From assembly GCA_030248215.1 (NCBI GenBank), contig JASANG010003778.1, positions 62,001 through 126,000 on the forward strand: a stretch of 64,000 nucleotides of DNA, given 5' to 3'. The number at the start of each line of letters is the position of its first letter. The stretch's first letter is position 1. The position numbers and the translations under genes are program-made. Of the stretch, positions 35,901-47,228 are shown in pieces. This DNA is from Enoplolaimus lenunculus (lineage: Eukaryota > Nematoda > Enoplea > Enoplida > Thoracostomopsidae). Below the pieces are notes generated by a model that saw nothing but the letters and a program-made list of their open reading frames with translations, had not been told where the DNA came from and did not search any database.

Positions 35901-37581
35901 GTGCAAATTTTGAGTGCTAAACGCATTTGAAAACATGGCCCAGACGTTTTCAATAGTGTTTCAAAACGCAACTGAATCGTGAGCATAGCAGAAGTCAAAC
36001 GCGATTTTGAATTCGAAAAATATGCAGGTTATTTGTTTTAACTTTTGCAGGATATCGAACTGTTCAAAGAGCAAGTCAGCTGTCTCCAAATTCGGCTTAA
36101 TGATGTCGAATCAGTCTCTTATGCCGCCGCGAACCGTCTTGATGATCTCTCTGGTAAACTTACGTTACAGTAAAATTTTGAGTTGCTACTGACATTTTGA
36201 CCAAAAATCCAATTACAGTCACGGGCAGAATGAAGAGCAACCATTATCGCGTTCCATTCTGTCCATGATTGTAATTAGTAATATCTTATATAAGGAAAAA
36301 ATCGATACATTTATGCTCATCCAGTGTCACAAAAGGTGGCTAGATTCGCATTTTTGTCTTTGGAACACATGAGTGTTCATGTATTTAACAATTTTTTATT
36401 GTTTCAGCAAACTTTTCGAGTCATTTAAAAACGGTGCTGAACAGTCAAGACGACGCCGTAGAAAGCTATTTTGCAGATTTGAAGCAGGTATATAGTTTGC
36501 GTTTTCTTTTCCCCTGCGTTCTGTATTTTAATGAGTTGTGGCTTCGTTTTGATGCGCGTTGTATTTGCTTTCCAGTATAAACGGGGCGTATCCTATTAAG
36601 CTATTATGTAAATTAGTTATTAGCTAACTGTTCATTTATTTGTTTTGGATGTTTATAAACAATTTATTTAGATTTGTCGCATCCCAAAATTGTTTGGTGG
36701 TGTAATTAGATTGCTTGTTACTATAATAATTAGTGAAATAACGTAGTCCTGTTTTAGGCTTAGCTTATTATGCAAATTAACCTGTAGGTAACAAATGGGT
36801 CAGAGTTTTAAAAATCCATCCGAGGTTAAATAAAGCCCCTGGACAATAAGCGTTCATGTTTCAGAGATTTTCGTCTCGCAAAACTCCTGGTTTCGCTGGG
36901 CATTTTCGCTTGGCTTAATAAATAATCCAATCTGGTAAACGTTGTACATACGTTCCGTAATTAAATTGTATTCAGTTCCGAACAATTTTTTAATCCACGC
37001 ACAAAGTGCATTTGACAGTTTTGATCTTCAAAAGCTAAGTGCGACGATATATTTTTGCTTTGTTTTTGCAGATAGCAAATGTTCTGCGGCAAAAACCAAT
37101 TACTTCAGCGGAAATCGCTTCGCCGGCAGATGTGAATACTGTTTGCAATCCGCACGTTCCAAACTCTGATGATGCTGTTGCCGATAAAACATCGGACTTA
37201 ATGCAAGCTGCTGCATCCATGAACAGTCGGGTCTCTTCAACTGCTGCGGTTAACAGCCCAGTTGAAATCGGACAAGATCCGCTGAATACAACCGGTCATG
37301 GTGAGACGATAAGAAACAATATTGTTCCCAACAGCGGTGCGCAACAAATGTCCAAGGCTACACGTGGGAATTCCAAATGGTACGATGCGGCTAATGCTAA
37401 TATGAATGATAAGCAAGCATTTGACAGGTCGTCTTGTACACTTGGAGAAATCTCAAACGATGCAAGACAGCAATTGGTCAAAAATTCAAATGAGTTGAAT
37501 GATTCGGAAATTTTTGATCAACCATTATCTTCACACGCTGTGTCTCGGCTTGGTATGGAAAACGAACTGAAAGAACTGTAA
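23958..37581 (+). CDS. TBC1D5: TBC1D5-type Rab GTPase-activating protein, first exon not found
   Basis: In other animals TBC1D5 is a Rab7 GAP that binds retromer on endosomes. Exons: 23958-24069, 24403-24492, 25197-25271, 29415-29482, 29904-30006, 30166-30254, 32135-32230 (start uncertain), 32541-32613, 32912-33075, 33729-33871, 34192-34298, 34610-34886, 35394-35746, 36051-36153, 36408-36487, 37072-37581; about 813 aa. The N-terminal block ends RHRSTCWR, like RSSRFRSICWK in human. The TBC catalytic pair is present: IRQDVDRT with the arginine finger and YKQGMHEIL with the glutamine finger. LEHDAF, LEHMEIAPQIYGIRWLRLL and FGREFPIQDLLCVWDAIFAD follow. The middle is Ser/Thr/Asn-rich. A coiled-coil (LQIRLNDVESVSYAAANRLD) and an acidic tail close the protein. 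Starting the seventh exon at 32180 would create TGA across the junction, so the upstream acceptor at 32135 is preferred. A further 3' exon near 37682 is possible. Confidence 0.9.
24561..24957 (+). repeat. CAGGGTGCAACCGG hAT-like MITE, perfect 8-bp TSD
   Basis: Starts CAGGGTGCAACCGGAATTAC and ends AATTCCGGTTGCACCCTG, with many ACCGGA repeats near both ends. Flanked on both sides by ATATATAC (8 bp, perfect). The CAGGG start and 8-bp duplication fit hAT. It lies in the TBC1D5 intron before the exon at 25197. A 60-codon open frame inside is shared with the copy at 25994. Confidence 0.93.
25272..29414 (+). other. TBC1D5 intron, about 4.1 kb
   Basis: Lies between the exons at 25197 and 29415. Apart from the inverted MITE copy at 25994, it holds a decayed (C/T)CGG-rich repeat near 26880-26963 and a remnant of the (CGGA)-type element near 27600-27690 (TCCGTCTGTCTGTCC). 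No further exon was recognised; phases on both sides already match. Confidence 0.55.
25994..26358 (-). repeat. CAGGGTGCAACCGG hAT-like MITE, inverted copy, perfect 8-bp TSD
   Basis: The same element as 24561-24957 in the opposite orientation, with very similar interior. Both flanks read ATAACAAG (8 bp, perfect). The pair brackets the TBC1D5 exon at 25197-25271. Confidence 0.93.
30346..30553 (-). repeat. MITE with GCCCATATTCTCAAATGCGT-like ends
   Basis: Decayed copy of the family at 58328, in reverse orientation. It has GCCCGTATTTTGAAATGTGT at one end and GGCATTTGAGAATATAGAAG at the other, with TTTGAAAACCTATCACTG inside. TBC1D5 intron. Confidence 0.6.
30951..31882. repeat. Composite element: about 155-bp tandem units plus CGGA tract
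   Basis: Second copy of the element at 6751, starting AAACCAGTCGTAGTGGGACT and ending GCTTCGCTCAATAA. It holds about four tandem units and a small internal duplication of AACCTTAATAATTATATTGC near 31437-31490. The CGGA array is short here (31846-31858), so array length varies between copies. TBC1D5 intron. Confidence 0.7.
34309..34363 (+). repeat. Trinucleotide microsatellite (TTA)n(TTG)n
   Basis: A run of TTG, TTA and again TTG units starting 11 bases after the splice donor of the exon 34192-34298. Its position so close to the donor could make splicing sensitive to its length. Confidence 0.9.
36590..36925. repeat. Partial copy of the 155-bp-unit element
   Basis: One and a half units (CTATTATGTAAATTAGTTAT, then TTATGCAAATTAACCTGTAG), a decayed GAGATTTTCGTCTCG tail and TTCGCTTGGCTTAATAAA. 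TBC1D5 intron before the last exon. Confidence 0.6.
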
Positions 37582-38538
37582 ATGTACAGTCTGTATAATG
37601 ATGTTACTCTTATTTATGTATATTTTCAGCAGGATTCATCATTTATCGGGCTAAATCGCTTTATTGTTTTCGTGTGTTCAGTCTGCAACATTACACGGAT
37701 CTTTGCTGCTTTTTAACGCAGTTCCGGATCTAGATTTTCTGTGGAGAACCCAAGATTGGACGAGTTTCGCATCGAGCTTAGCTGCTGAGGAACTCCCGAA
37801 AACAACCATTTCGACGAAAGTTGATACAATATGTTGGCCGCACAAGTGAACTCAGGCTAAAAATGAATTGTATAGCTATACTGCGCACGTAGCGCTGAAA
37901 TTTTTTCAGCATTTTGTCCTTTAAAGTGACTAAACGACAGCTGCGCATATTTTAAGGCATATTTTATAAGGCTGATTACAATGTTTATTGCGTGAACCAA
38001 TTTAAGCAGGTCTGTTTCTACGTCAGGGTCGCAATAGAAGTATAAAACATCGAAAAAAGCCAGGTGCCTTTCAACATCGGTGGTTTAATAAGCCAGTTAT
38101 AATACGGCTCCACACGGTCTCCGAAGTCCGTGCTTGGAGTATAGTTCCTTGTAGCGAAAAATTTTCTTCTCAGAAAGCGGTGGCTAGTCGTATTTTTAGC
38201 CCATTTAGATTCGCCGTTGGCTTAGGCATAACCACGTTTGGGTTAAGAGAACACTAGCCCTATGTATAGACCAAGTGTCAAATTTAGGAAGATACTCTTG
38301 TGTTGTGTATACTGTGATGACATTTTATTGCACGGGATTCATTGCCTTGTTCAATGTTTACGTTTTATCTCACTGTTGTGATTTGTCGCATCACCTATCG
38401 TCAGTGATTAATACATAGGACGTGTAGGTTTTTAGCTTTCAAGTTTAGTTCATGGTTTATGGTAAATTTCCCTGCTAATGTCTTGCATTTCATTTGCGTA
38501 ACTTTTGCAGTTTGTTTATTCGAGGACGTATCCCTAGA

Positions 38539-38735
38539 GCCCATATTGTCAAATGCGTATAGCACCTATTGTTAGCGATAGGTTTTCAAACTGACGAACA
38601 TCTGCAATTGCATATTTCAAAATTTGTACAGAAGTAGGGCAAATCAAAAGCGAACAGTGTGCTGAATGTCGAACGTCAATATGCGCTGGTTCAAAAGTTG
38701 CAGGACCTATCACCAACTAGTGATATACGTCACTA
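38539..38735 (+). repeat. MITE with GCCCATATTCTCAAATGCGT-like ends
   Basis: Begins GCCCATATTGTCAAATGCGT and contains TAGCGATAGGTTTTCAAACT and GACCTATCACCAACTAGTGA, matching 58328. The right end has decayed. Confidence 0.6.
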
Positions 38736-39055
38736 TTCATGAATGATAAATCGTTTTACGTTTATTGTATTATTTCAAAAACGTTTTGGTCTAATGAATT
38801 GTACTTACGGGTTATTTTAGCAATTTTTATAGAAATGACTTTTTTGAAAACGTGTCATCTATGGTTTGTTTTAAATTTGCTGTTCGTGCAATCTGAGTGA
38901 TGAGACTTAACACCGTATTGGCAATCGCGTGAATAAATACGGTACAGGAAATTGCGTTTTGGAAACGTAAAACAAAACATTATGTTTCACAAAATATTTA
39001 TTATATTTTACACGAAAAAACTAAACTCACTTGTTTGCTGAATCGGTATATATTT

Positions 39056-39386
39056 CAGGGTGCAACCGGAGGTGAAAAATACGGGAACTGGAACCGGAGG
39101 TCAACAAAACTTGCCGGAGCCAGGATTGAGACGAAATTTTATGTTCAAATGATGTTTCATTTGTTAATTGTAGCAAATTTCTGTAATGTGTTGTTAAATT
39201 GATTGGTTTTACGCTTATTCGTTTACTAAATCACACCAATTTTTCCCCAAAGTTGTGCCAAAAGTTAGAATAAAATACGCCAGTTGAATATTGTAAAACT
39301 ATGGAAAATGGCAAAAATTCTACCGGAGCCGAGGTCTGTGGTCGATTTTCTGACCGATCAGGACGCAGACATCCGGTTGTGCCCTG
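39056..39386 (+). repeat. CAGGGTGCAACCGG-family hAT-like MITE
   Basis: CAGGGTGCAACCGGAGGTG at the left, CATCCGGTTGTGCCCTG at the right. Flanks ATATATTT and GTATATTT agree in 7 of 8 positions. The interior resembles 10542 and 40181 rather than 24561, so the family has at least two interiors. Confidence 0.8.
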
Positions 39387-39858
39387 GTATATTTAGTATT
39401 TGTGTTGCTGACTCATATATTATTAAAGTGACATGACCGGATGAATTTGGGCGTTGTGGTAGCATATGCAGGGTCGTTATTGCTAGGATAGTTTGATACC
39501 CCAAACAGGTTCTTGGGGGTTCAAATCAAATGTTTGATACCTCAATCTGGGCTCCCAATGGTCGGGCCGTGCAAACTGTGGGTTTTGGTGGAGTTTCCGC
39601 CGGTACTTAGCGTATAAAACAATGATTCAGATGTTTATATTTTAGTGAAGTGTTCTGCAGTGTTTTGTCTCAGCATAAATTTTGATTGGAAACTTACCTT
39701 GTTGAACTGAGCAAGAACTTGTTATGTAAGGAATTTTTGTATTTTATTTCTTTGAGGAATACGATTAAAAAAATTTCGTGTAATTTAGGTGCAGATTTAC
39801 GGAAGATTACATTTTCGTGTAACAATGGTTGCATATACTCGAAAGGATTCAAAGTTTC

Positions 39859-40019
39859 TGCCAATGTATAGAACAGGGCCGTAACAGTAGCATAGCATAT
39901 TTCTAAAAATATGCTTAAGAATGAGCTTATATACCTGACTGAACCTAAGCAAAAAAACTAAAGCTTATTTTAGTGCAGTGCTGCAGAAAAACGTTCCGAC
40001 CATGATCTTCACGTGGTCC
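39859..40019. repeat. TTAGGC-type hAT-like MITE (B ends), decayed
   Basis: CCAATGTATAGAACAGGGCC at the left and a decayed GATCTTCACGTGGTCC at the right, with only degenerate CTTAAG/CCTAAG units left inside. Confidence 0.6.
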
Positions 40020-40180
40020 AAATTTTGAAGATTTAACGTCAAAAAATGTAGCGCGAATGATAAATTCAAAAAAAGTGGATCCCGAGCTGGGTTAGTAAGT
40101 ATTACAATTGGATCTCTGCAAATAGTATTGATAGGCGTTGTGGAAAATCCTTTGGTTGCACTTTAATTTTATAAAGTAAC

Positions 40181-40525
40181 CAGTGTTCAACCGGAGGTCA
40201 GCCTTTTAGACTCAGCCAAAAATCGATTTCCGGCTCCGCTCCATATCTACCGTAGTAGGTTCGGGCAGTTTCGGTAGTGAAATTTTTATAGTTTTACGAA
40301 AAATCTATAGTTTGGTGCGTTTGGTACCTTTATGAGAACAAATTGTCAGGATTTCACAGAAACAAAGCTGTAACAAAATATTTTTGAAAACGCTTTATAT
40401 ATGTATATATTGTAAAATTACCAAAACCGTTGTTTTAAATCACATTATTTTGCGCCACCCCCGACTATAGAATGTTTGTTTGACTTCCGGCGCCGGTTCG
40501 TATTTTCACCTCCGGTTGCACCCTG
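40181..40525. repeat. CAGGGTGCAACCGG-family hAT-like MITE, decayed
   Basis: CAGTGTTCAACCGGAGGTC at the left and CACCTCCGGTTGCACCCTG at the right. The interior (GAAATTTTTATAGTTTTACG) is shared with 10542 and 39056. The flanking duplication is not convincing. Confidence 0.7.
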
Positions 40526-40918
40526 GATTGAACCGGTTGTCTGTTGACGGTTTAAAAACGTTTGGATATGCGTCAAGGATGCAATGATCTGGACACGTAA
40601 ACCCCAATGATTTTTGACGGTGCCGTTTCTGAACAAAGTTTTATTATAATTTTACTCAATTTTAATGTGTCACTAGAAATAGCTCTAATGCTAAGCAGTG
40701 CGATATGCATAGGGCTCATTAGAAAAACAATACTGCGGTGCGGTAGGGCTTGCACCCGAATGGCACTGCAGAGGTACGTTGAAAGTGTGTTTAAACAAAA
40801 TATAAGCAATTAAATTCCCGATGTAAACATTCATTTCTAAATTTGAAACATTTTGTACTACATATAGATCTACTTGTCTGTTTTTGGATGGCCAATATCG
40901 TTCATTCAACCCTCTATA

Positions 40919-41129
40919 CACTGCGAGAAATGGTGAGTCAAATTGACTCTGCGAAATACCTAGGATTGACGGGACTACACAAACTGAGTCGAATTCGTCT
41001 CCGCCAGAGTCAAACGTGCGACTCAGTGAGTCGAATGTGACTCTGGAGAAGTCGATTTTTACTCAGTTTGTGTCGTCCCGAAAAGCCTATTTCGGGGAGA
41101 GTTAATTTGACTCACCATAACTTGCAATG
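40919..41129. repeat. Palindromic MITE, CACTGCAAAAAATGG family, TA target
   Basis: CACTGCGAGAAATGGTGAGT to ACTCACCATAACTTGCAATG, flanked by TA on both sides. The interior repeats GACTC/GAGTC palindromes as at 2067 and 5095. Confidence 0.75.
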
Positions 41130-42416
41130 TAGTCAATAAAAAATTCTCATTTCAGGAGCAAAATACATTATGATGGGAAGTTTAGCCGTTGCGCGTACGC
41201 CTTGAAATTTGATCAAACCATACTCGGTAAGTTTTAGCTAGGGATGTTGCGGATGTCTTGACATCAATATTTTTTGTTTCGTCTGATTTCAAGCTAGGAC
41301 TTGAGTCCTGTCTTACGGGTGGTAGTCGTTTATCATTAGGCCAAGGACGTTCTCACGCACTGTATATTTGTATTGCTTGTATACTGTTTTAATGGCTCAT
41401 AGTGTAACTCTTATCGATTGGCACCGGAGTACCAAATATAGATAAATATTAGGATATGTATCTAAAAAGTAATATGTATCCAATATATCCGCCGGAGATC
41501 CGAACCCGAAATACTTTTGTGTAATTTAATTTTTTGGAATATTTTGCATTGTTGCACCCCTAAAAAGTAGCTGCAGCTGACGAAAACAAATTCTGTATTC
41601 AAACTTGAGTCAGAACATTGAAATAAATTCTTGACGATTTTTGTGAATAGGTTTGGTTGTTTCCGTGTATGTTGTTAGTAAAATTTAGAACAGTTTGCCT
41701 TTGGTCTTTTACCATTTGTAGTTTTACTGTCAGAAAAGCTTTTATAATTAAGTATGATATTGAAAACATTTCTCTTCGTACATCTTGCTGGATACTGTCC
41801 TAAGCTCGATCCTGCGGAGGAGCTTGTGTATGAGTAGTTTAGTGTTCGAATGGTTCGTCTTTTGAGTTGGAGAAAAATTATAGATATACATAAGATGGCG
41901 GTATACTTTTGATGACGTCCGACGCTGTCCGTCACCGTACAATACTGTACCGTAAAACACGTGAATTTCTACATGGCCAATTCATTAGCAAAAATGTTCA
42001 ACTTCCGGTGCCGTACAGTTCCGGACGTCGCCGCACGACAAGCATTGCGCCACAATAGTCTATTACAAATTTTTTCCATCGCTTATGAAGTTTATGCACT
42101 AACTGTTACATGTATATGTTAACATATACTACTCCTCTTGCACAATAATCAGCTTCGTTCGTTTGATGGAAAAAGAGTTTCTTACAATGGTCTTGATTTT
42201 TTAAATTGAAATCATCAGGGAAGTTTATGAGGAGTCAGACCCGCATTATGTTCGAATATATTCAGACTAAAGCGGGTCCTTAAGATTTGGACCAATATTA
42301 CTTTTAGCAATGTAATATTTAATACATATTCCTAGTTTAAACCTCTTAGCGTGATAGTAACATATGTCCAAAATAAAGCTTAAATCTATGCTATTGCTGT
42401 CTAGTGAGAACGCGTT

Positions 42417-42505
42417 CACTAGCGGATCCAGGGGGAGAGGGGGCGTGCGCCTCCCCCGCTCGAGTTTTTTTACAATAAAATGGTAATTTCTGGATCCGCC
42501 GCGGA
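42417..42505. repeat. Short repeat with GCGGATCCAG inverted ends
   Basis: CACTAGCGGATCCAGGGGG at the left and TTCTGGATCCGCCGCGG at the right frame about 60 bp of GC-rich then AT-rich sequence. It looks like a very short MITE. Confidence 0.45.
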
Positions 42506-42588
42506 AAGTGGGGCGCCACTAAAAGTGGGCTGATGTTTGTACGATTAAACGTATATATATTTAAATGTGGTTCTTTCTTCTTGGAACG

Positions 42589-43957
42589 GGCCAATGTATA
42601 GCACAGAGGCTTCCAGTTTTCCACGGTGGAAAACTTATAACCGGGAGTGCAGCGCAGCCACTCCTGTATGACGACCAAATTTTCCGCTGTTTTGGTAGGA
42701 AAATTAAGAAAATTTTAATGCCTAGACTTTTCCCTGGGTTCGTAGGAAATATCTGAAGCATAGGCTTTGGTTAGAAAACGGGAAATGTGGAAAATTCTAA
42801 TGCCTAGATTTTTATCCTAGGTTGGTTGGGAAAATCTGATTATAGGTTTTGGTTGGAAAACGGGAAAAGTGGAGAATTCTAATGCTTAGATATTTATCCT
42901 GGGTTGGTAGGGAAAATTTGAAGCATAGGTTTTGTGTTGAAAAACGGGAAAAGTGGAAAATTCTAATGCCTAGATTTTTATCCTGGGTTGGTAGCGAAAA
43001 TCTAAAACATAGGTTTCGGTTGGAAAACGGAAAAAGTGGAAAATTGAAATGCCTAGATATTTTCATGGTTAGTAAGAAATATCTCAAGCAAAGGTTTTGG
43101 TTGGAAAACGGGTAAAGTGGAAAATTCAAGCGTAGGGCACAGGTTTTGTTGGAAAACGGGAAAAGTGGAAAATTTTAATGCCTAGCTTTTAACCTGGGCT
43201 GGTAGGGAAAATCTGAAGCATAGGTTTTTGTTGGAAAACGCGGCCCATGTAGAGATCAGGGGCTTCCACTTTTCCAGGGTGAAAAACTTACGACCAGGAG
43301 TGCATCGCAGCCACTCCTGTATGACGACCTGATTTTTCACTGGTTGGTAGGAAAAATCGCGGGCATAGGTTTTGCTGTGGAAAATTCTTAAGCCTGCATA
43401 TTCCCTGGTTCGGTAGGGAAAATCTGTAGTGTGAAGTTTGTTTGGAAAACGGGAAAAGTGGAAAATGTAAAAGCTTACATTATTCCTGGGTTGGTAGGGA
43501 AAATCTGAAGCATAGGTTTTAGTTGGAAAAGGGGAAAAGTAGAAAATTCTAAGGCATAGTTTTTTACCCTGGGTTGGTAGGGAAATCTGAAGCATAGCTT
43601 CAGATTTTCTCTACCAACCCAGGAATATTCTAAGCTTTTAAAATTTCCACTTTTCCAATTTTCCAAACAAACTTTACACTACAGATTTTCCCTACCAACC
43701 AAGGGAAAATCTATGCGTTTAAATTTTCCACTTTTCCTGGTTTCCAGACAAATTTTACACACTACAGATTTTCCCTACCGAACCAGGGAATATCCAGGCT
43801 TATGAATTTTCCACTTTTCCCCAGCAAAACCTATGCCTGTGATTTTTCCTACCAACCAGTGGAAAATCAGGCCGTCATACAGGATTGGCTGCGCTGCACT
43901 CCTGGTCATAAGTTTTTCACCCTGGAAAACTGGAAGCCCCTGGTCTATACATAGGCC
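42589..43957. repeat. Large fold-back element with minisatellite core, perfect 8-bp TSD
   Basis: Both ends are about 90-bp inverted repeats (GGCCAATGTATAGCACAGAG... and ...GGTCTATACATAGGCC). The duplicated target TTGGAACG flanks both (42581-42588, 43958-43965). The core is a minisatellite with units around GGAAAACGGGAAAAGTGGAA and CTGGGTTGGTAGGGAAAATC, in one orientation up to about 43590 and inverted after it. A second copy of the left end sits inside at 43250, so the part 43250-43957 is itself framed by inverted ends. The ends match the B-type TTAGGC elements in their first dozen bases. Confidence 0.88.
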
Positions 43958-45625
43958 TTGGAACGTAAAACGACTGTAGTATATATAGTTCGAAGGAAGG
44001 GTGACATTCGATAGATTCTAGTTGGTTTTAAATCGGGCAGAGACAAACCAAATCAACTCAATTTCAGGTGGCCAACGCAAGTATTTGTCAGTAGCAATCT
44101 TCTAAATCGAATACCTAGAACTATATAGGCAGTTGCATAGTAAATAGCGATTTTAGAGTTCTATGTTTTACAGTCATGGTAATCACCTTGTAAGTCAGGG
44201 CACTTTCTTTAGAGAAACCAGTTAAAACAAGTGTGCTTACGAAGTGAAAATTGCGATTCGGAAACTCAAAAAAAACACAAAATCGAGTTTCAGATATCCG
44301 AAATATAAAATTTAATTACGGATATCCGGATATGAAAAAATACTCATTGCCCATCACTAGAATTCTATAAAGGAAAGATTTAATGTACAATGGTTTTGCG
44401 CTAATCGGTTTGAAGGATGTGAGACGTGGACTCAGTTACCATGTACCCACCACCGCTCTCCCTTCGTGACCAACGAAAGGGGCTGTTTTGTAGTTGAATT
44501 TTTCCGCATAATTTTAAAATTTTACACAAGCATATTTCAAAGTGATACAGCCAAATCTTTATATCGCTGGCTTAAAGTTAATAGGCACAACACTCAATGC
44601 ATGTCAAAATACGTGATTCCAGATGCAGCAGTGTACCTATACATGTTTCTTCATTCCAAAGAAAGCGATTCATACTATTTGTAATATATATCTAACGCTA
44701 TACAGAATCGAAACAAAATAAAGAGTATATATTCCGCCGATTATAAACTTCAATTTTCGCATAATACAATTCAGATATGGTTCTTTGTTATGGCTCTTTA
44801 AATTTTAACATTTTACCATATAAAACGTACAAATTAAATTTCAACTTTTTACCATATAAAACATGTACAAACAATAAAATTTGTTTGAAGGCTAAACCTG
44901 GTTAAGCTTATAATTTACGAACATGTGAATGGTAGGTACGTCCTGATTCAATCTGTTCGCGTTTGCACTATAATTTCGATGGCCATAACTTGTGAACCGT
45001 TGCTCATGCAGCGATTAAAATGGTACCGTTGAATTCAGCTCGTCGAGATCTATAGAATGGACAATGTTTATCAAAATAATAAGGGAGAGGGGACGGGGGT
45101 CCAGATCCTGTACCTCTGCCTAGATATAAATCTTAGCTCGGACGTAAAGTAAATGCTGGTTTATTTTCACAAATTTCCAAAAACATAATGAATGGCTTGC
45201 GAGTTTTAGTGAAAACGAAGTTTTTGCAACGACTTCGCTCTAGCAGTTTCTCTGCACTCTGACTTTATATAGAAAATAAACTGTTTTTTTCGCTAAAATT
45301 TAGAAACCATAACACTTCTCTCGTCTACCAGACTATTTTTAATTGCGTCAATTAATAATGACGGTAAATTACAGTTCGTGTAAACATTGAAATTTTAATA
45401 AATTTTTGAAGTCAGTGTAGCGACGAAAATTGATGTGACAAACGTTTGTTTAATGCTATATTAAACTGACACTCTAAACCTGCTCAGTTGTCTTACGGGC
45501 TGAGTTTGGTATTTTGTGAAAGTTTTTTGTGCAAAAATTACCAAGCAGTGAATTAGGTAGTTTTATCTTTTGATACCATAAGATTTTTTAAGATTTACCT
45601 GGATCATTAATGCAGCGTTCGTGCT

Positions 45626-45800
45626 AACGGTATGCACGACCCCTGTTTGAAGTTTTGCCCAAAGTTTAATGACCACACCGGGATTCGAACGTCGGCCTTC
45701 TTGCGCCCACGCGGTCATTGCAATTACTGCTTATACCGGCGGTATAAGTGCACAGGCATGGCAACATTTGCTTTACATACACTTATGTGCACATATATAT
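45626..45800 (-). repeat. SINE-like repeat, truncated tRNA-like core
   Basis: Reverse-orientation relative of 20583-20913. CACGACCCCTGTTTGAAGTT, the box B complement GGGATTCGAACGTCGGCC, then GGCATGGCAACATTTGCTTT. About 20 bases of the tRNA-like core (box A side) are missing. Confidence 0.6.
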
Positions 45801-46236
45801 AGCGAAATGCAGTTCGCTTGTCGTAGGTGGATGCATTTGTGTGATGTTTTCCTACTTTGACCCTTTCACGTATACGGAAAGGTGATGTTTTTTCAAATCA
45901 GCACCATTTTGCATTTGAGTGAAACGGCAAAAATATTTAATGATGGCTTGGCTGGTATAGTGCAAAACTTGGTTTTATTGAGTCTTGGGCTGATATGTCT
46001 TTTATTGTCGTACCGGTGCCGAAAATCTTTCTATGCTTAAACTTCAACGCAAGGACAAATATGTAAGCTTAAGCTTAAAAACAGTGTAATGGCTACGCCT
46101 GCTATAGGTTCGTCCCACTGGAAAACGGGACGTTCCTAATATTGCCATGCACCTGATTGGCTTGTAAATAAAGCAAAGCGTAAATACTACGATGTAGTTG
46201 AAATTAACTCAAACCATTTCCACTAATTAACTAACG

Positions 46237-46437
46237 GGCCAGTGTAAAAAACAGGGACGGAACAGTATTAATAAGCATATTCCTAAGCCTAAGCCTAATC
46301 CTAAGCCAAAGCGTAAGAACGTGCATATTCCTAAGCGTACGCCTAAATCTAAGTCAAGCAAAAATTTGTCTAAAGCTTAAGCTTACTCTATTGTAGTCTT
46401 ACAGAAAAACGCTCTGCCCCTTATCTTTAAATGGGCC
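46237..46437. repeat. TTAGGC-bearing hAT-like MITE (B ends), CCTAAG on + strand
   Basis: GGCCAGTGTAAAAAACAGGG to GCCCCTTATCTTTAAATGGGCC. Flanks AACTAACG and AACTATCG agree in 7 of 8 positions. Two CCTAAG blocks inside. Confidence 0.8.
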
Positions 46438-47228
46438 AACTATCGGTAATAATACAGTCTTAAAGAACACGTAAGATTAATTTGCGTAGTATTACATTTT
46501 TTGTTTAGAAAATTGTCACTGGTATACCTGCAGGATATGTCAGTGACCGGTAGTTGGAGTTAAACTAATTCAAATTACTACAAAGATTTGAATGCATCGG
46601 CATTTAAGCAATAGAGGAATTCCTGGTCTTCAGTTTTAAAGTTTCCTATATATAGGGGCGGATGCAAAAAATCTTTATCATAAGTTCCTGAAAAGTTCAG
46701 CCGTGCGATGTGTAATAGTAAGAAATATTCAGTAAGAAATACTCCCAAGCGAAGCATGCGAAAACGGTAATGCAATTTTAGTGCTAAACGTCATTACAAA
46801 ATCTTGTTTTTGATCCCTGTTGTGTCCGAGCTAGACACGGATGGTTCCGCCCTTGCATCCGAAAGTGCATATATACAAGGGTGTAACTGGATGTCCGTTT
46901 CCTTTCCGGTAAACATCGGTGTACATTTCCGTTTCCGTTTCCGTTATAGAAGTAACGGAAATGCTGTTGTTTTTAAGCTCAATATTTATAGTCATGATTT
47001 AGGTATTTTTTCGAAATCAAATAAGATTACGAAATTGATTCAAAATCATAAAAAATTCGATGCATCGGTCATTTTCTGTTCAATATATTAGAAAGCCCCG
47101 CGTATATTTGCACGCATCGATTGTGTTGGCAGAAAAACAATACATTTTTGAAACTTTATACTTCAATATCTGTATTCTGTTTCCGTTGTTTTGATTACTA
47201 TCCGTTTTCGTCTCCGTTATTTTCACTA

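Noticed and set aside
37664-37849. Similarity of WRTQDW near 37740 to the [14 protein letters not shown] motif
   Set aside because: Only six residues match and the surrounding sequence is unrelated. The genuine MTHFR motif is at 54353 onward.
42391-43666. Several open frames of 60-137 codons across the 42-44 kb region
   Set aside because: They are translations of the minisatellite (GGAAAAGTGGAAAATTC units) in different frames, not a protein family.
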